Assembly: GCF_000385135.1 (NCBI RefSeq)
Contig: NZ_ARQM01000010.1
Span: 744,001-808,000 of the forward strand
Reading direction: 5' to 3'
DNA length: 64,000 bases
From: Promicromonospora sukumoe 327MFSha3.1
GTDB lineage: Bacteria > Actinomycetota > Actinomycetes > Actinomycetales > Cellulomonadaceae
Part shown: one piece after another, positions 8,869 through 16,917 of the stretch
How the letters are laid out: each line of letters opens with the position of its first letter
Position numbering within the stretch: position 1 is the stretch's first letter
Notes under the pieces: generated by a model
The model's input: only the letters and a program-made list of their open reading frames with translations
Told to the model about the DNA's origin: nothing
Database searches by the model: none
Program-made: the position numbers and the translations under genes

Positions 8869-9720
8869 ATGATGACCATGACCAGCGAAGACGTCCTGAC
8901 GCGTCCCGGCATCCGCACGCTGCTGCCCGGGTGGACCGCCCGGATCGCCTTCGGCGCGTTCCTGCTCGCGGTCGTGGTCCGGCTGACGGGCGACGTGGAG
9001 CCGTGGGGCGACGGCGGCGTCACGGCTCCGGTCGTGGCCCAGCTCCTGCTGCTACCGCTGCTGGCGCTGACGCTGTGGGCGGCGTCGCGGCCCGGTGCAG
9101 CCGGGGGCGCGACGGGAACGGCCGCCGCCGGCAGGCGGCCGCGGCCCGTCGCCCTGACCCTCGTGGCGCTGGCCCTGGGCTACCTGGGAGACGCCGTGGT
9201 CACGCGCACCCTGTTGCCCGGGGTGTGGGACGTGCTGCTGGGCGGCATGGAGCTCGAGGGGGTCATCTACGCCCCCATGCTCGTCATCGCCCTGCTCGCG
9301 CTGTCCCTGGTGGTCCAGACGTTCGCGATCCGAGGGTGGCTCGGCAGCGGGCGCCTGTTCCGCCTGACCACCGCGGCCTGCTGGGTCGTCGGCGGCGCGG
9401 CCGTCGTCGTCCTGATCTCCGGGGTGGCCCACCTGGACGTCGGCGAGTACGTGGTGGGTGCGGTCACGGCCTGCGCCGCCTGGTGCGTCGCGGTGGCGTT
9501 CCTGACCGTGGCGGCCTGGCGGGTCGACCGCCTCGCGGGCATCGGTGCCCTGCTGGTCGTGGCGGCGGCCGCGTTCCTGCCCGTCGGGCTGTTCGTCGGC
9601 GAGGCCGGCATCTACGTGTTCGCCCTCCGGCTGACGCCCGTGGTCTACGTCGCGGGGCAGGCCCTGCTGGCCGCGGGGGTGCTGCGAGGTCTGCACCGCA
9701 CTCCGCACCCCGCCGTGTAA
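8869..9720 (+). CDS. multi-pass membrane protein, possibly YhhN-like
   Basis: 283 residues with about eight hydrophobic segments. LGYLGDAVVTRTLLPG in the middle and YVAGQALLAAGVLRG near the end loosely recall the YhhN/lysoplasmalogenase family, but the match is by eye and weak. Three in-frame ATGs (8869, 8872, 8878) start the gene. GAGGAGGG at 8848 is 14 nt before the first and still further from the others. It stands alone between yczE and an aldo/keto reductase gene. Confidence 0.7.
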   Translation: MMTMTSEDVLTRPGIRTLLPGWTARIAFGAFLLAVVVRLTGDVEPWGDGGVTAPVVAQLLLLPLLALTLWAASRPGAAGGATGTAAAGRRPRPVALTLVALALGYLGDAVVTRTLLPGVWDVLLGGMELEGVIYAPMLVIALLALSLVVQTFAIRGWLGSGRLFRLTTAACWVVGGAAVVVLISGVAHLDVGEYVVGAVTACAAWCVAVAFLTVAAWRVDRLAGIGALLVVAAAAFLPVGLFVGEAGIYVFALRLTPVVYVAGQALLAAGVLRGLHRTPHPAV

Positions 9721-9752
9721 CCAGGGGGTCGATTCGATTCGAAGGCCTGGCA

Positions 9753-9758
9753 TAGGGT
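9753..9758 (+). promoter_or_regulatory. -10 hexamer TAGGGT, leaderless type
   Basis: TAGGGT with a 6-nt gap to the ATG at 9765; no Shine-Dalgarno is present. Confidence 0.55.
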
Positions 9759-9764
9759 GCCTTC

Positions 9765-10778
9765 ATGGTCAACTATCGGTACCTCGGTAACAGTGGTCTC
9801 AAGATCTCCGAGATCACGTACGGCAACTGGCTCACCCACGGCTCGCAGGTCGAGAACGACGTCGCCTCGGCGTGCGTCCGGGCCGCCCTCGACGCCGGTA
9901 TCACCACCTTCGACACCGCCGACGTGTACGCCAACACCGTCGCGGAGCAGGTCCTCGGCGACGCGCTGCAGGGCGAGCGCCGCGAGTCCCTCGAGATCTT
10001 CACCAAGGTGTACTGGCCCACCGGGCCCAAGGGCCCCAACGACACGGGCCTGTCGCGCAAGCACATCCTGGAGTCGATCAACGGCTCGCTGACGCGCCTC
10101 GGTACCGACTACGTCGACCTGTACCAGGCCCACCGCTACGACGTGGAGACCCCCCTCGAGGAGACGATGCAGGCGTTCGCCGACGTCGTCCGCCAGGGCA
10201 AGGCCCTCTACATCGGCGTCTCCGAGTGGACCGCCGACCAGATCCGCGCCGGCGCCGCGCTCGCCAAGGACCTGGGCTTCCAGCTCATCTCCTCGCAGCC
10301 GCAGTACTCGATGCTGTGGCGCGTCATCGAGGACGAGGTCGTCCCCGCCTCCAAGGAGGTCGGCGTCTCGCAGATCGTGTGGTCGCCCATGGCCCAGGGC
10401 GTCCTGTCCGGCAAGTACCTGCCGGGCCAGGCCGCGCCGGCCGGCTCGCGCGCCACGGACCAGAAGGGCGGCGCCCAGACGATCAGCCGCTTCATGAGCG
10501 ACGAGACCCTGACCGCCGTGCAGAACCTCAAGCCGGTCGCCGACGAGCTGGGCCTGTCCATGGCGCAGCTCGCCGTGGCCTGGGTGCTGCAGAACGACAA
10601 CGTGGCGGCCGCGCTCGTGGGCGCCTCCCGCCCCGAGCAGGTCGCGGAGAACGTCAAGGCCTCGGGTGTGACCATCCCGGCCGAGCTGATGAAGCAGATC
10701 GACGAGGCCCTGACCGGCGTCGTCGAGCGGGACCCGGCCAAGACGCTCGAGGGCATGCCCAAGAAGCGCCTGGCCTGA
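9765..10778 (+). CDS. aldo/keto reductase (Kv-beta-like subgroup)
   Basis: NADPH-dependent oxidoreductase with a TIM barrel, 337 residues. The catalytic tetrad is visible: Asp and Tyr in TTFDTADVYAN, Lys in EIFTKVYWP, His in DLYQAHRYD. The N-terminus (YRYLGNSGLKISEITYGNW) and the cofactor block LVGASRPEQVAENVKA fit the subgroup related to potassium-channel beta subunits and E. coli YghZ. The physiological substrate cannot be read from sequence. Monocistronic by context: its own leaderless-type promoter upstream and a strong nested hairpin after the stop. Confidence 0.92.
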   Translation: MVNYRYLGNSGLKISEITYGNWLTHGSQVENDVASACVRAALDAGITTFDTADVYANTVAEQVLGDALQGERRESLEIFTKVYWPTGPKGPNDTGLSRKHILESINGSLTRLGTDYVDLYQAHRYDVETPLEETMQAFADVVRQGKALYIGVSEWTADQIRAGAALAKDLGFQLISSQPQYSMLWRVIEDEVVPASKEVGVSQIVWSPMAQGVLSGKYLPGQAAPAGSRATDQKGGAQTISRFMSDETLTAVQNLKPVADELGLSMAQLAVAWVLQNDNVAAALVGASRPEQVAENVKASGVTIPAELMKQIDEALTGVVERDPAKTLEGMPKKRLA

Positions 10779-10787
10779 CACCACGCA

Positions 10788-10843
10788 CCGAAGACCTGTG
10801 GCGAGGCGGAACCGTCCGGTTCCGCCCCCCCACAGGTCTTCGG
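10788..10843. terminator. nested inverted repeat between convergent genes
   Basis: An outer 14-bp perfect stem (10788-10801 with 10830-10843) encloses an inner 10-bp perfect stem (10805-10814 with 10817-10826) with a 2-nt loop. A further CTGACACC/GGTGTCAG pair flanks both. It should terminate in both directions. Confidence 0.85.
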
Positions 10844-10857
10844 GTGTCAGTCCCGGG

Positions 10858-11475
10858 TCACTCCGGGTAGTTGCCGCGCTTCTTGCTCATCGGCTTGGGC
10901 AGCCGCGACCGGCGCAGCTGGTAGGCGCGGGTCACCGTGTACATCACCAGGCCGCGCGGCACCTCGCCGAACTTGGCCGTCAGCCGCTTCTTCAGCGACC
11001 GCCACAGCAGCCACACGTCCACGATCGTCAGGAACAGGAACCCGTACAGGCCGAGCATCACGAAGATGCTGAGCTGCGGGTACTGCTGCGTGAAGAACGT
11101 CGCGAACAGGAAGATGAACGCGACCGGCAGGAAGAACTCGCCCAGGTTCCAGCGCGCGTCGACGAAGTCGCGCACGTACCGGCGCACCGGGCCCTTGTCC
11201 TTGGCCGGCATGTACCGCTCGTCACCGGTCTGCATCGCCTGGTAGGCGCGCTCCCGGTCGACGCGGGACTTCTCACGCTGCGCCTTGCGCGCCGCCCGGC
11301 GGTCGTCCGGGACCAGCGGGCGCTTGTTGGCGGCCTGCGCGACGTTGCGCTTGGGCGTGGGGCGGCCCTTGCCGGCGGCGGTCTGGGCCGCGTCGGACGT
11401 CGGCGTCACCTCGTCGGGGGAGTCGCCCACGGGGGTCACGCCGTCTGGTGTCGAAGTCTTGCTGCGGGAGAACAC
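10858..11475 (-). CDS. DUF3043 membrane protein
   Basis: 205 residues. The N-terminal 90 residues are polar and basic (RRAARKAQREKSR), then comes GDERYMPAKDKGPVRRYVRDFVDARWN, two membrane helices (about 125-165), and a basic tail ending SKKRGNYPE. This is the layout of DUF3043, a conserved actinobacterial family of unknown function. GTG 11475 was chosen because TAGGCT ends 6 nt before it; the GGGAGG touching the start is too close to act as a ribosome site. Confidence 0.9.
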   Translation of the reverse strand: MFSRSKTSTPDGVTPVGDSPDEVTPTSDAAQTAAGKGRPTPKRNVAQAANKRPLVPDDRRAARKAQREKSRVDRERAYQAMQTGDERYMPAKDKGPVRRYVRDFVDARWNLGEFFLPVAFIFLFATFFTQQYPQLSIFVMLGLYGFLFLTIVDVWLLWRSLKKRLTAKFGEVPRGLVMYTVTRAYQLRRSRLPKPMSKKRGNYPE

Positions 11476-11481
11476 CCTCCC

Positions 11482-11487
11482 AGCCTA
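11482..11487 (-). promoter_or_regulatory. -10 hexamer TAGGCT, leaderless type
   Basis: TAGGCT, 6 nt before GTG 11475. It lies back to back with the + strand TAACGT at 11520, so a 57-bp gap serves two divergent genes. Confidence 0.6.
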
Positions 11488-11519
11488 ATCGCTCCCGGCG
11501 GCGGCCGGTTCCGAGCCGT

Positions 11520-11525
11520 TAACGT
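11520..11525 (+). promoter_or_regulatory. -10 hexamer TAACGT, leaderless type
   Basis: TAACGT, 6 nt before GTG 11532. Confidence 0.55.
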
Positions 11526-11531
11526 GGGGGC

Positions 11532-12911
11532 GTGACCACCGATACCACCGCGGCCCTCCGGGCCCGCGTCACCGAGCAGTTCCCCGCCCTCCAGGCAGAC
11601 CTCGAGGCGCTCGTGCGCATCCCCAGCGTCTCGGCCGCCGCGTTCGACCAGCAGCACGTGGCCGCCAGCGCCGCCGCCACCGCACAGCTCCTGCGCGACG
11701 CCGGCCTGCCGGACGTCCAGATCCTGTCCGCGCCCCGCCCCGACGGCACGCCGGGTGCGCCCGCCGTCGTCGCCCGCCGCCCCGCCCCCGAGGGCGCGCC
11801 GACCGTGCTGCTGTACGCGCACCACGACGTGCAGCCCCCGGGCGACCCGGCCACCTGGGACACCGACCCGTTCGAGCCCACGCAGGTGGGCGAGCGCCTC
11901 TTCGGGCGCGGCGCGGCCGACGACAAGGCGGGCATCGTGGCCCACCTCGGCGCCCTGCGCGCCCTCGGCCTGCCCGACGGCGCCGACCTGCCCGTGGGCG
12001 TCACCGTCTTCCTCGAGGGCGAGGAGGAGTCGGGCTCGCCGTCGTTCCGCGCCTTCCTGGAGACCTACCGCGACCTGCTCGCCGCCGACGTCATCGTCGT
12101 GGCCGACTCCACCAACTGGAAGGTGGGCGTCCCCGCCCTGACCACGTCGCTGCGCGGCCTGGTCGACGGCGAGATCGAGCTGCGCGTCCTGGACCACGCC
12201 GTGCACTCCGGCATGTTCGGCGGCGCCGTGCTCGACGCGGTCACCCTGATGTCCCGCCTCGTGGCGACCTTCCACGACGACGCCGGCGACGTCGCCATCG
12301 AGGGCCTGGTCACCGCGCCCGAGCCCGAGGTCGACTACGACGAGGCCGCGTTCCGCGCCGACTCCTCGCTGCTCGACGGCGTGGCGCTCGCCGGTACCGG
12401 CACCCTGTCGGGGCGGCTGTGGTCCAAGCCCGCGCTGTCCGTGATCGGCATGGACGTCACCTCGGTGGCCGAGGCGTCCAACACGATCGCGCCGCGCTGC
12501 ACCGCCAAGATCTCGCTGCGGCTCGCCCCCGGCCAGGACCCGGCGGCGGCCGACGCGGCGCTGGCCGCGCACGTGGCGAAGCACGCTCCGTTCGGCGTGC
12601 AGGCCGCGTGGCGGTCGGGCGAGCAGGGCAAGCCGTTCCTCGCCCCCGGCGACACGGCGGCCATGCGGGCGGCGCGTGCCGCCTTCACCGAGGCGTGGGG
12701 CACCGCGCCGGTCGACGTCGGCGTGGGCGGGTCCATCCCGTTCATCGCGGACCTGCTCGAGGTGTTCCCCGACGCCGCGATCCTCGTGACCGGCGTCGAG
12801 GACCCCGACTCGCGGGCGCACGGCGCCAACGAGTCGGTGCACCTGGGCGAGCTGCAGAACGTGGTCCTGGCCGAGGCGCTGCTGCTCACCAAGGTGGGCG
12901 AGGGGCTCTAG
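11532..12911 (+). CDS. M20 family metallopeptidase (dipeptidase type)
   Basis: 459-residue dizinc peptidase of the M20 carnosinase-like group. Metal ligands and catalytic residues lie in LYAHHDVQPPG (His), GRGAADDKAG (bridging Asp), EGEEESGSP (catalytic Glu and metal Glu) and near the C-terminus AHGANESVHL (His). A dimerisation domain occupies roughly residues 210-330. No signal peptide, so cytosolic turnover of dipeptides is likely. Convergent with the thioesterase gene, with only 10 bp between the stop codons. Confidence 0.92.
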   Translation: MTTDTTAALRARVTEQFPALQADLEALVRIPSVSAAAFDQQHVAASAAATAQLLRDAGLPDVQILSAPRPDGTPGAPAVVARRPAPEGAPTVLLYAHHDVQPPGDPATWDTDPFEPTQVGERLFGRGAADDKAGIVAHLGALRALGLPDGADLPVGVTVFLEGEEESGSPSFRAFLETYRDLLAADVIVVADSTNWKVGVPALTTSLRGLVDGEIELRVLDHAVHSGMFGGAVLDAVTLMSRLVATFHDDAGDVAIEGLVTAPEPEVDYDEAAFRADSSLLDGVALAGTGTLSGRLWSKPALSVIGMDVTSVAEASNTIAPRCTAKISLRLAPGQDPAAADAALAAHVAKHAPFGVQAAWRSGEQGKPFLAPGDTAAMRAARAAFTEAWGTAPVDVGVGGSIPFIADLLEVFPDAAILVTGVEDPDSRAHGANESVHLGELQNVVLAEALLLTKVGEGL

Positions 12912-12921
12912 CCCCTCCCGG

Positions 12922-13467
12922 TCAGCTCGTGGTCGAGGGCTCGCGCGGTGCCACGTCCATCGCGCGGGCCCAGGCCGCGACGTCCTCGGGAAGCTCGGGG
13001 GAGGGCAGGTCCGCGCCGGTCGCGTCCCGGACCACCTCGAGGGCGGAGATCCGGTTGCCCTTGCGGTCCAGGAACCGGCTGGCGACGATTCCGCGGGCGT
13101 ACAGCTTGTCCCCGCGCGTGAACACCTGCTCCAGGTAGAAGACGCGCTCGTCCCAGCCGAGGATCCGCGTGGTGATCTCGAACCGGTCGAACGGCTGCAG
13201 GGACCGCCGGTACTTCATGGTCGAGGCCGCGACCACGGGGGCCCAGCCCTTCTCCTTGGCGACCGGGAACATGCCGAGGTCGGCGATCTGGTTGTTCCGG
13301 GCGACGTCCATCATCTGCAGGTACGTGCCGTTGTTGACGTGCAGGTACGAGTCGAGGTCCAGGGGGCCGACGCGCATCCGGGTGACCGAGGGGTCGAGCA
13401 GGGTCTGTCCGGGGCGGGCCTTGCGCGGGAAGAGTCCGGTCCAGGTGAGCTGGAGCATGCGAGCCAT
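12922..13467 (-). CDS. hotdog-fold thioesterase family protein
   Basis: 181 residues with the 4HBT layout: DLDSYLHVNNGTYLQMMDVAR carries the Asn/His cluster around the hotdog helix, followed by a strand-rich half (FDRFEITTRILGWDERVFYLEQ). It resembles acyl-CoA thioesterases of the THEM6-like group; the acyl substrate is unknown. ATG 13467 is 7 nt after TAACCT and has no ribosome site. The gene lies downstream of the nadA-PfpI pair but has its own promoter signal. Confidence 0.86.
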   Translation of the reverse strand: MARMLQLTWTGLFPRKARPGQTLLDPSVTRMRVGPLDLDSYLHVNNGTYLQMMDVARNNQIADLGMFPVAKEKGWAPVVAASTMKYRRSLQPFDRFEITTRILGWDERVFYLEQVFTRGDKLYARGIVASRFLDRKGNRISALEVVRDATGADLPSPELPEDVAAWARAMDVAPREPSTTS

Positions 13468-13474
13468 GCGCCCG

Positions 13475-13480
13475 AGGTTA
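13475..13480 (-). promoter_or_regulatory. -10 hexamer TAACCT, leaderless type
   Basis: TAACCT with a 7-nt gap to ATG 13467, inside the 31 bp that separates this gene from the PfpI-family gene. Confidence 0.5.
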
Positions 13481-13498
13481 TACCGAGAACCGGCAGTA

Positions 13499-14107
13499 CT
13501 AGATACCTTGTCCGGACTGCGTCGGCGGGTGCTGGATCGCTCTGCGCACCGACCGCCCCACGGCCGGCGTCTCCAGGCGTTCGACCAGGTGGAGTGCCAT
13601 GTCGATGCCGGAGGAGACGCCCGCCGAGGTGATCACGTCGCCGTCGTCCACGTACCGCGCCTCGGTGTCCACGAGCACGCTCGGGTCCAGGTCGGTCAGC
13701 TCGTCGTAGTGCTCGTGGTGCGTGGTGGCGGGCCGGCCCGCGAGCAGCCCGGCGGCCGCGAGCGGCAGGGCGCCCGTGCAGACGCTCGCCATGATCGGCG
13801 TCTGCCTGCGGATCTGGCGCAGCCACTCCAGGTGCCCCGGCTCGGCCAGCAGCGGCCGCGTGCCGAGCCCGCCCGGGTAGACCAGCACGTGCAGCGGACC
13901 GACGTCGTCCGCGCCGTGCGCCGGCAGGATTCGCAGGCCCTTGGCGAGGCGCACGCCGGCGCCGTCCCAGGAGAACGTGCTCACGGTCGGCCGCAGCTGG
14001 GAGTGGGACCCCCACTCCGCGAAGACCTCGAAGGGCCCGACGACGTCGAGCTCCTCCGCCCCGTCGAAGACGAAGATCCCGATGCGCAGCCCGCCGTTGC
14101 CGCTCAC
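13499..14107 (-). CDS. DJ-1/PfpI (GATase1-like) family protein
   Basis: 202 residues, one class I glutamine-amidotransferase-like domain. The nucleophile elbow is ASVCTGALPLAAAGLLAGR (Cys), and the conserved acidic residue lies in DGAEELDVVGPFEVF. There is no AraC-type DNA-binding tail, so it is the stand-alone form rather than a GlxA regulator. GTG start at 14107, 13 bp after the nadA stop, which suggests co-transcription. Specific activity unknown. Confidence 0.88.
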   Translation of the reverse strand: MSGNGGLRIGIFVFDGAEELDVVGPFEVFAEWGSHSQLRPTVSTFSWDGAGVRLAKGLRILPAHGADDVGPLHVLVYPGGLGTRPLLAEPGHLEWLRQIRRQTPIMASVCTGALPLAAAGLLAGRPATTHHEHYDELTDLDPSVLVDTEARYVDDGDVITSAGVSSGIDMALHLVERLETPAVGRSVRRAIQHPPTQSGQGI

Positions 14108-14120
14108 ACGCTCAGCCCGG

Positions 14121-15335
14121 TCAGATTCCGGGAAGGGCCAGCATCTGGTCGAGCGCGACCCGCGCCCAGTGGGCGTCGTCGGCGTCCACGACGATCCGGT
14201 TGACCATGCGCCCCTCGACGAGCGACTCCATGGCCCACACGAGGTGCGGCAGGTCGATGCGGTTCATGGTCGAGCAGAAGCACACCGTCGAGTCGAGGTA
14301 GTGCACCTGCTTGTCCGGGTGCGCCCGCGCGACCCGGCGCACCAGGTTCAGCTCAGTGCCGATGGCCCACGCGGAACCCGGCTCGGCCGCCTCGAGCTGC
14401 TTGATGATGTACTCGGTCGAGCCCACGTAGTCGGCCGCCGTGACGACCTCGTGCTTGCACTCGGGGTGCACCATCACATTGACGCCGGGCACTGCCGCGC
14501 GGATGTCGGTGACGTTCTGCTCCGAGAAGCGCCCGTGCACCGAGCAGTGGCCGCGCCACAGGATCATCCGCGCGTCGCGCAGCTCCTGGTCGGTCAGCCC
14601 GCCGTTCGGCTTGCGCGGGTCGAAGACCACGCACTCGTCCAGCGACATCGCGAGCTCGAGGACCGCGGTGTTGCGGCCCAGGTGCTGGTCGGGCAGGAAC
14701 AGCACCTTTCCGGTGCCGTCGACGCCGCCCACCTGGTCGAACGCCCAGCGCAGCGCGACCTCCGCGTTGGAGGAGGTGCACACCGTGCCGCCGTGGCGCC
14801 CGGTGAACGCCTTGATGGCGGCCGACGAGTTCATGTAGGTGACGGGGATCGTGGAGTCCGCGATGCCGACGTCCTGCAGCACGGCCCAGGCCTCCTCGAC
14901 CTGGCCGATCGCGGCCATGTCGGCCATCGAGCAGCCGGCCGCGAGGTCCGGCAGCACGACCTGCTGCTGGTCGGAGGTCAGGATGTCCGCGCTCTCGGCC
15001 ATGAAGTGCACGCCGCAGAACAGGATGAACTCCGCCTCCGGGCGGGCGGCCGCCTCGCGGGCGAGCTTGAAGGAGTCACCGGTGACGTCGGCGAAGTCGA
15101 TGACCTCGTCGCGCTGGTAGTGGTGACCCAGGACGAACGCGCGGCTGCCGAGGGCGGCCCGTGCGGCGCGCGCCCGGTCGACGAGGTCGGGGTCGCTCGG
15201 CGCGGGCAGCTCGCCCGTGCACTCCACGCCGCGCTCGGAGGCCAGGTCACGCCCCTGGCCGAGCAGCAGCAACGGGGACGAGGCGGGCTCGGAGAAGCCG
15301 GAGTATTCAGCCAGCAGGGTGCTCACGGTCACCAT
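14121..15335 (-). CDS. nadA: quinolinate synthase
   Basis: 4Fe-4S enzyme condensing iminoaspartate with dihydroxyacetone phosphate in NAD synthesis. The cluster cysteines are in FCGVHFMAESA, HPECKHEV and TVCFCSTMNR. VLGHHYQRDEVIDFADVTGDS is typical of the long actinobacterial form (404 residues from ATG 15335). Other in-frame starts exist at 15338 (ATG) and 15326 (GTG), none with a clear ribosome site. nadB and nadC are not in the window. Divergent from the glycerate-kinase relative with 41 bp between the chosen starts. Confidence 0.94.
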   Translation of the reverse strand: MVTVSTLLAEYSGFSEPASSPLLLLGQGRDLASERGVECTGELPAPSDPDLVDRARAARAALGSRAFVLGHHYQRDEVIDFADVTGDSFKLAREAAARPEAEFILFCGVHFMAESADILTSDQQQVVLPDLAAGCSMADMAAIGQVEEAWAVLQDVGIADSTIPVTYMNSSAAIKAFTGRHGGTVCTSSNAEVALRWAFDQVGGVDGTGKVLFLPDQHLGRNTAVLELAMSLDECVVFDPRKPNGGLTDQELRDARMILWRGHCSVHGRFSEQNVTDIRAAVPGVNVMVHPECKHEVVTAADYVGSTEYIIKQLEAAEPGSAWAIGTELNLVRRVARAHPDKQVHYLDSTVCFCSTMNRIDLPHLVWAMESLVEGRMVNRIVVDADDAHWARVALDQMLALPGI

Positions 15336-15376
15336 CATGACACGCGGTGGTGACACTCAGTCAGGACGGTGCCACG

Positions 15377-15946
15377 ATGCCTCTCGTGCACGTGCTGCTG
15401 CTTGCCGAGACCCTGCCCGACGCCGAGCGACTCGCCGCCGCGTGGCTCGCCGCCGCCCCGCACGCGACCACCGAGGCGCGCGAGTTCCGCGTGCCCGGCC
15501 TCGTCACCGCGCCCCCGGCTCGGCCGGTGCACGACGACGGCGCCGCCCGGGGCGTGCTCCTGGCGGGGCCGGCGATCCCGGTGGGCCGGCCTGCCGCCGT
15601 CGGGGCGCAGGACGCCGGGCCCGCGCACCCGGGGCCCGCCGCGCCCGGGCCCGCCCCGTCCGCGCTGCCGCGGGCGGAGGGTGCGGAGCTGGCCGACGTC
15701 GCCGGACGCGCCGACGTCGTCGTGGCGTACGTCACGCGGCTGGACGGCGAGGGGCTGCACAAGGGGGTGGTCGTGGAGGCGGCGGCGGCCGCCGCGCCGC
15801 ACGCGGTGCCGGTGGTGGTGGTCACGGGCCGCAGCGAGGTGAGCAGGCGGGAGTGGTCCACGGCGGGCCTGAGCGGGGTGCACGAGGTGGCCGGCGACGA
15901 CCTCGCCCGCGTGGCCCGGACGTGGTCGCCGGGCTGGGCGCGCTGA
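15377..15946 (+). CDS. shortened glycerate-kinase relative
   Basis: 189 residues. The opening (VHVLLLAETLPDAERLAAAWLAAAP) resembles the N-terminus of bacterial glycerate kinases, and the closing half (ADVVVAYVTRLDGEGLHKGVVVEAA then VPVVVVTGR) resembles their C-terminal GRLD-GK block. Real glycerate kinases are about 370-400 residues; the central substrate and nucleotide regions are missing and replaced by an Ala/Pro/Gly linker (about 60-105). The M. tuberculosis neighbour of the Fe-S carrier (Rv2205c) is a glycerate kinase, which supports the origin. Catalysis is doubtful. Confidence 0.6.
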   Translation: MPLVHVLLLAETLPDAERLAAAWLAAAPHATTEAREFRVPGLVTAPPARPVHDDGAARGVLLAGPAIPVGRPAAVGAQDAGPAHPGPAAPGPAPSALPRAEGAELADVAGRADVVVAYVTRLDGEGLHKGVVVEAAAAAAPHAVPVVVVTGRSEVSRREWSTAGLSGVHEVAGDDLARVARTWSPGWAR

Positions 15947-16108
15947 GGGCGCGGAGGCCGACGCGCATCCCGGACGGTGATGGGATCCGGCGGGACGTGG
16001 GCGTACGATCTGAGAACAGACCGGCAAGCGGGAACAGACGGACCAGCCGATGGGTTGGCAACGTTCAAGGATCGACTACCGGTATGTCGAACACGATCGG
16101 GAGATGAC

Positions 16109-16462
16109 ATGACCGACACCACCACGGACATCGCTACCCACGGCGTCAACGTCACCGACGTCGCCGCGGGCAAGGTCCGTAGCCTGCTCGAGCAGGAGGG
16201 CCGCGACGACCTGCGCCTTCGCGTCGCGGTGCAGCCGGGTGGCTGCTCCGGGCTGATCTACCAGCTCTACTTCGACGAGCGGGTGCTCGACGGGGACGCT
16301 CTGCGCGACTACGACGGCGTCGAGGTCGTCGTGGACAAGATGAGCGTGCCGTACCTCGAGGGCGCCACGATCGACTTCAAGGACACCATCGAGCAGCAGG
16401 GCTTCACGATCGACAACCCGAACGCCGGCAGCGCATGCGCCTGCGGCGGGTCGTTCTCCTGA
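16109..16462 (+). CDS. erpA: A-type iron-sulfur cluster carrier/insertion protein
   Basis: 117 residues of the HesB/IscA fold. The three cluster-ligand cysteines are visible: one in VQPGGCSGLIYQ and two in the C-terminal GSACACGGSF. It delivers 4Fe-4S clusters to apo-proteins; nadA and the Rieske protein in this window are Fe-S clients, though no specific partner can be assigned. ATG 16109 has GGGAG 6 nt upstream. A hairpin terminator follows 31 bp after the stop. IscA and ErpA cannot be told apart with certainty here. Confidence 0.92.
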   Translation: MTDTTTDIATHGVNVTDVAAGKVRSLLEQEGRDDLRLRVAVQPGGCSGLIYQLYFDERVLDGDALRDYDGVEVVVDKMSVPYLEGATIDFKDTIEQQGFTIDNPNAGSACACGGSFS

Positions 16463-16493
16463 TCGCAGCCTCCCGCTGAGCGACGTTCTCGGC

Positions 16494-16532
16494 ACGACGG
16501 GCCGGTCACCATCACGGTGACCGGCCCGTCGT
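16494..16532 (+). terminator. hairpin terminator after erpA
   Basis: A 17-bp perfect stem (16494-16510 with 16516-16532) with a 5-nt loop. No T-run follows, as is usual for actinobacterial hairpins. Confidence 0.8.
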
Positions 16533-16588
16533 CGTCCCCGGGTGCCTCCCGACGTCGCCCGGGCCTGGTTCGCGTGGGGCCGTCTTCT

Positions 16589-16652
16589 CCTTTGAGGCCT
16601 AAGTTTCTTCGCTTTGGGGCTGTCCAAAGCGAAGAAACTTAGGCCTCAAAGG
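16589..16652. repeat. perfect 29-bp inverted repeat, AT-richer than its surroundings
   Basis: Arms 16589-16617 and 16624-16652 are perfectly complementary with a 6-nt loop. It lies 14 bp past the stop of the TusA-like gene and may terminate it, yet the arms are only about half GC in a region above 70 percent GC. Confidence 0.85.
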
Positions 16653-16665
16653 GGAGAGGCGCGCG

Positions 16666-16917
16666 TCAGCCGAGCCGGACCGTGACGGCCCAGCCGTCCC
16701 AGTCCTCGTCGCGCGAACCCCCGGCCCGGTGCTCCCGGGTTCCCACGTGCTCGTGGCCGCGCATGCGGCACCAGGCGGGCACGTCGTGCTTGGCGGCCGG
16801 GTCGGTCGACAGGACCGTCAGCTCGGTGCCCGCCGGCAGGTCCTTCGCGGCCGCGGCGAGCCGGATCACGGGCAGCGGGCAGCGCAGCCCGCGAGCGTCC
16901 ACCAGCGTGTCAGACAC
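16666..16917 (-). CDS. TusA-family sulfur carrier
   Basis: 83-residue SirA/TusA-like protein. The persulfide-accepting cysteine is in VDARGLRCPLPVIRLAAAA, and TELTVLSTDPAAKHDVPAWC follows the family pattern. It would take sulfur from a cysteine desulfurase, and the gene directly upstream encodes a desulfurase-like protein, so they probably work together. The GTG at 16917 lies inside a 44-bp palindrome; GTG 16902 is an alternative that would start just outside it. The C-terminal half (about residues 55-75) carries extra charged residues. Confidence 0.8.
   Translation of the reverse strand: MSDTLVDARGLRCPLPVIRLAAAAKDLPAGTELTVLSTDPAAKHDVPAWCRMRGHEHVGTREHRAGGSRDEDWDGWAVTVRLG

Noticed and set aside
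16589-16652. Insertion-sequence terminal repeat
   Set aside because: No transposase and no flanking duplication; arms are only 6 bp apart.
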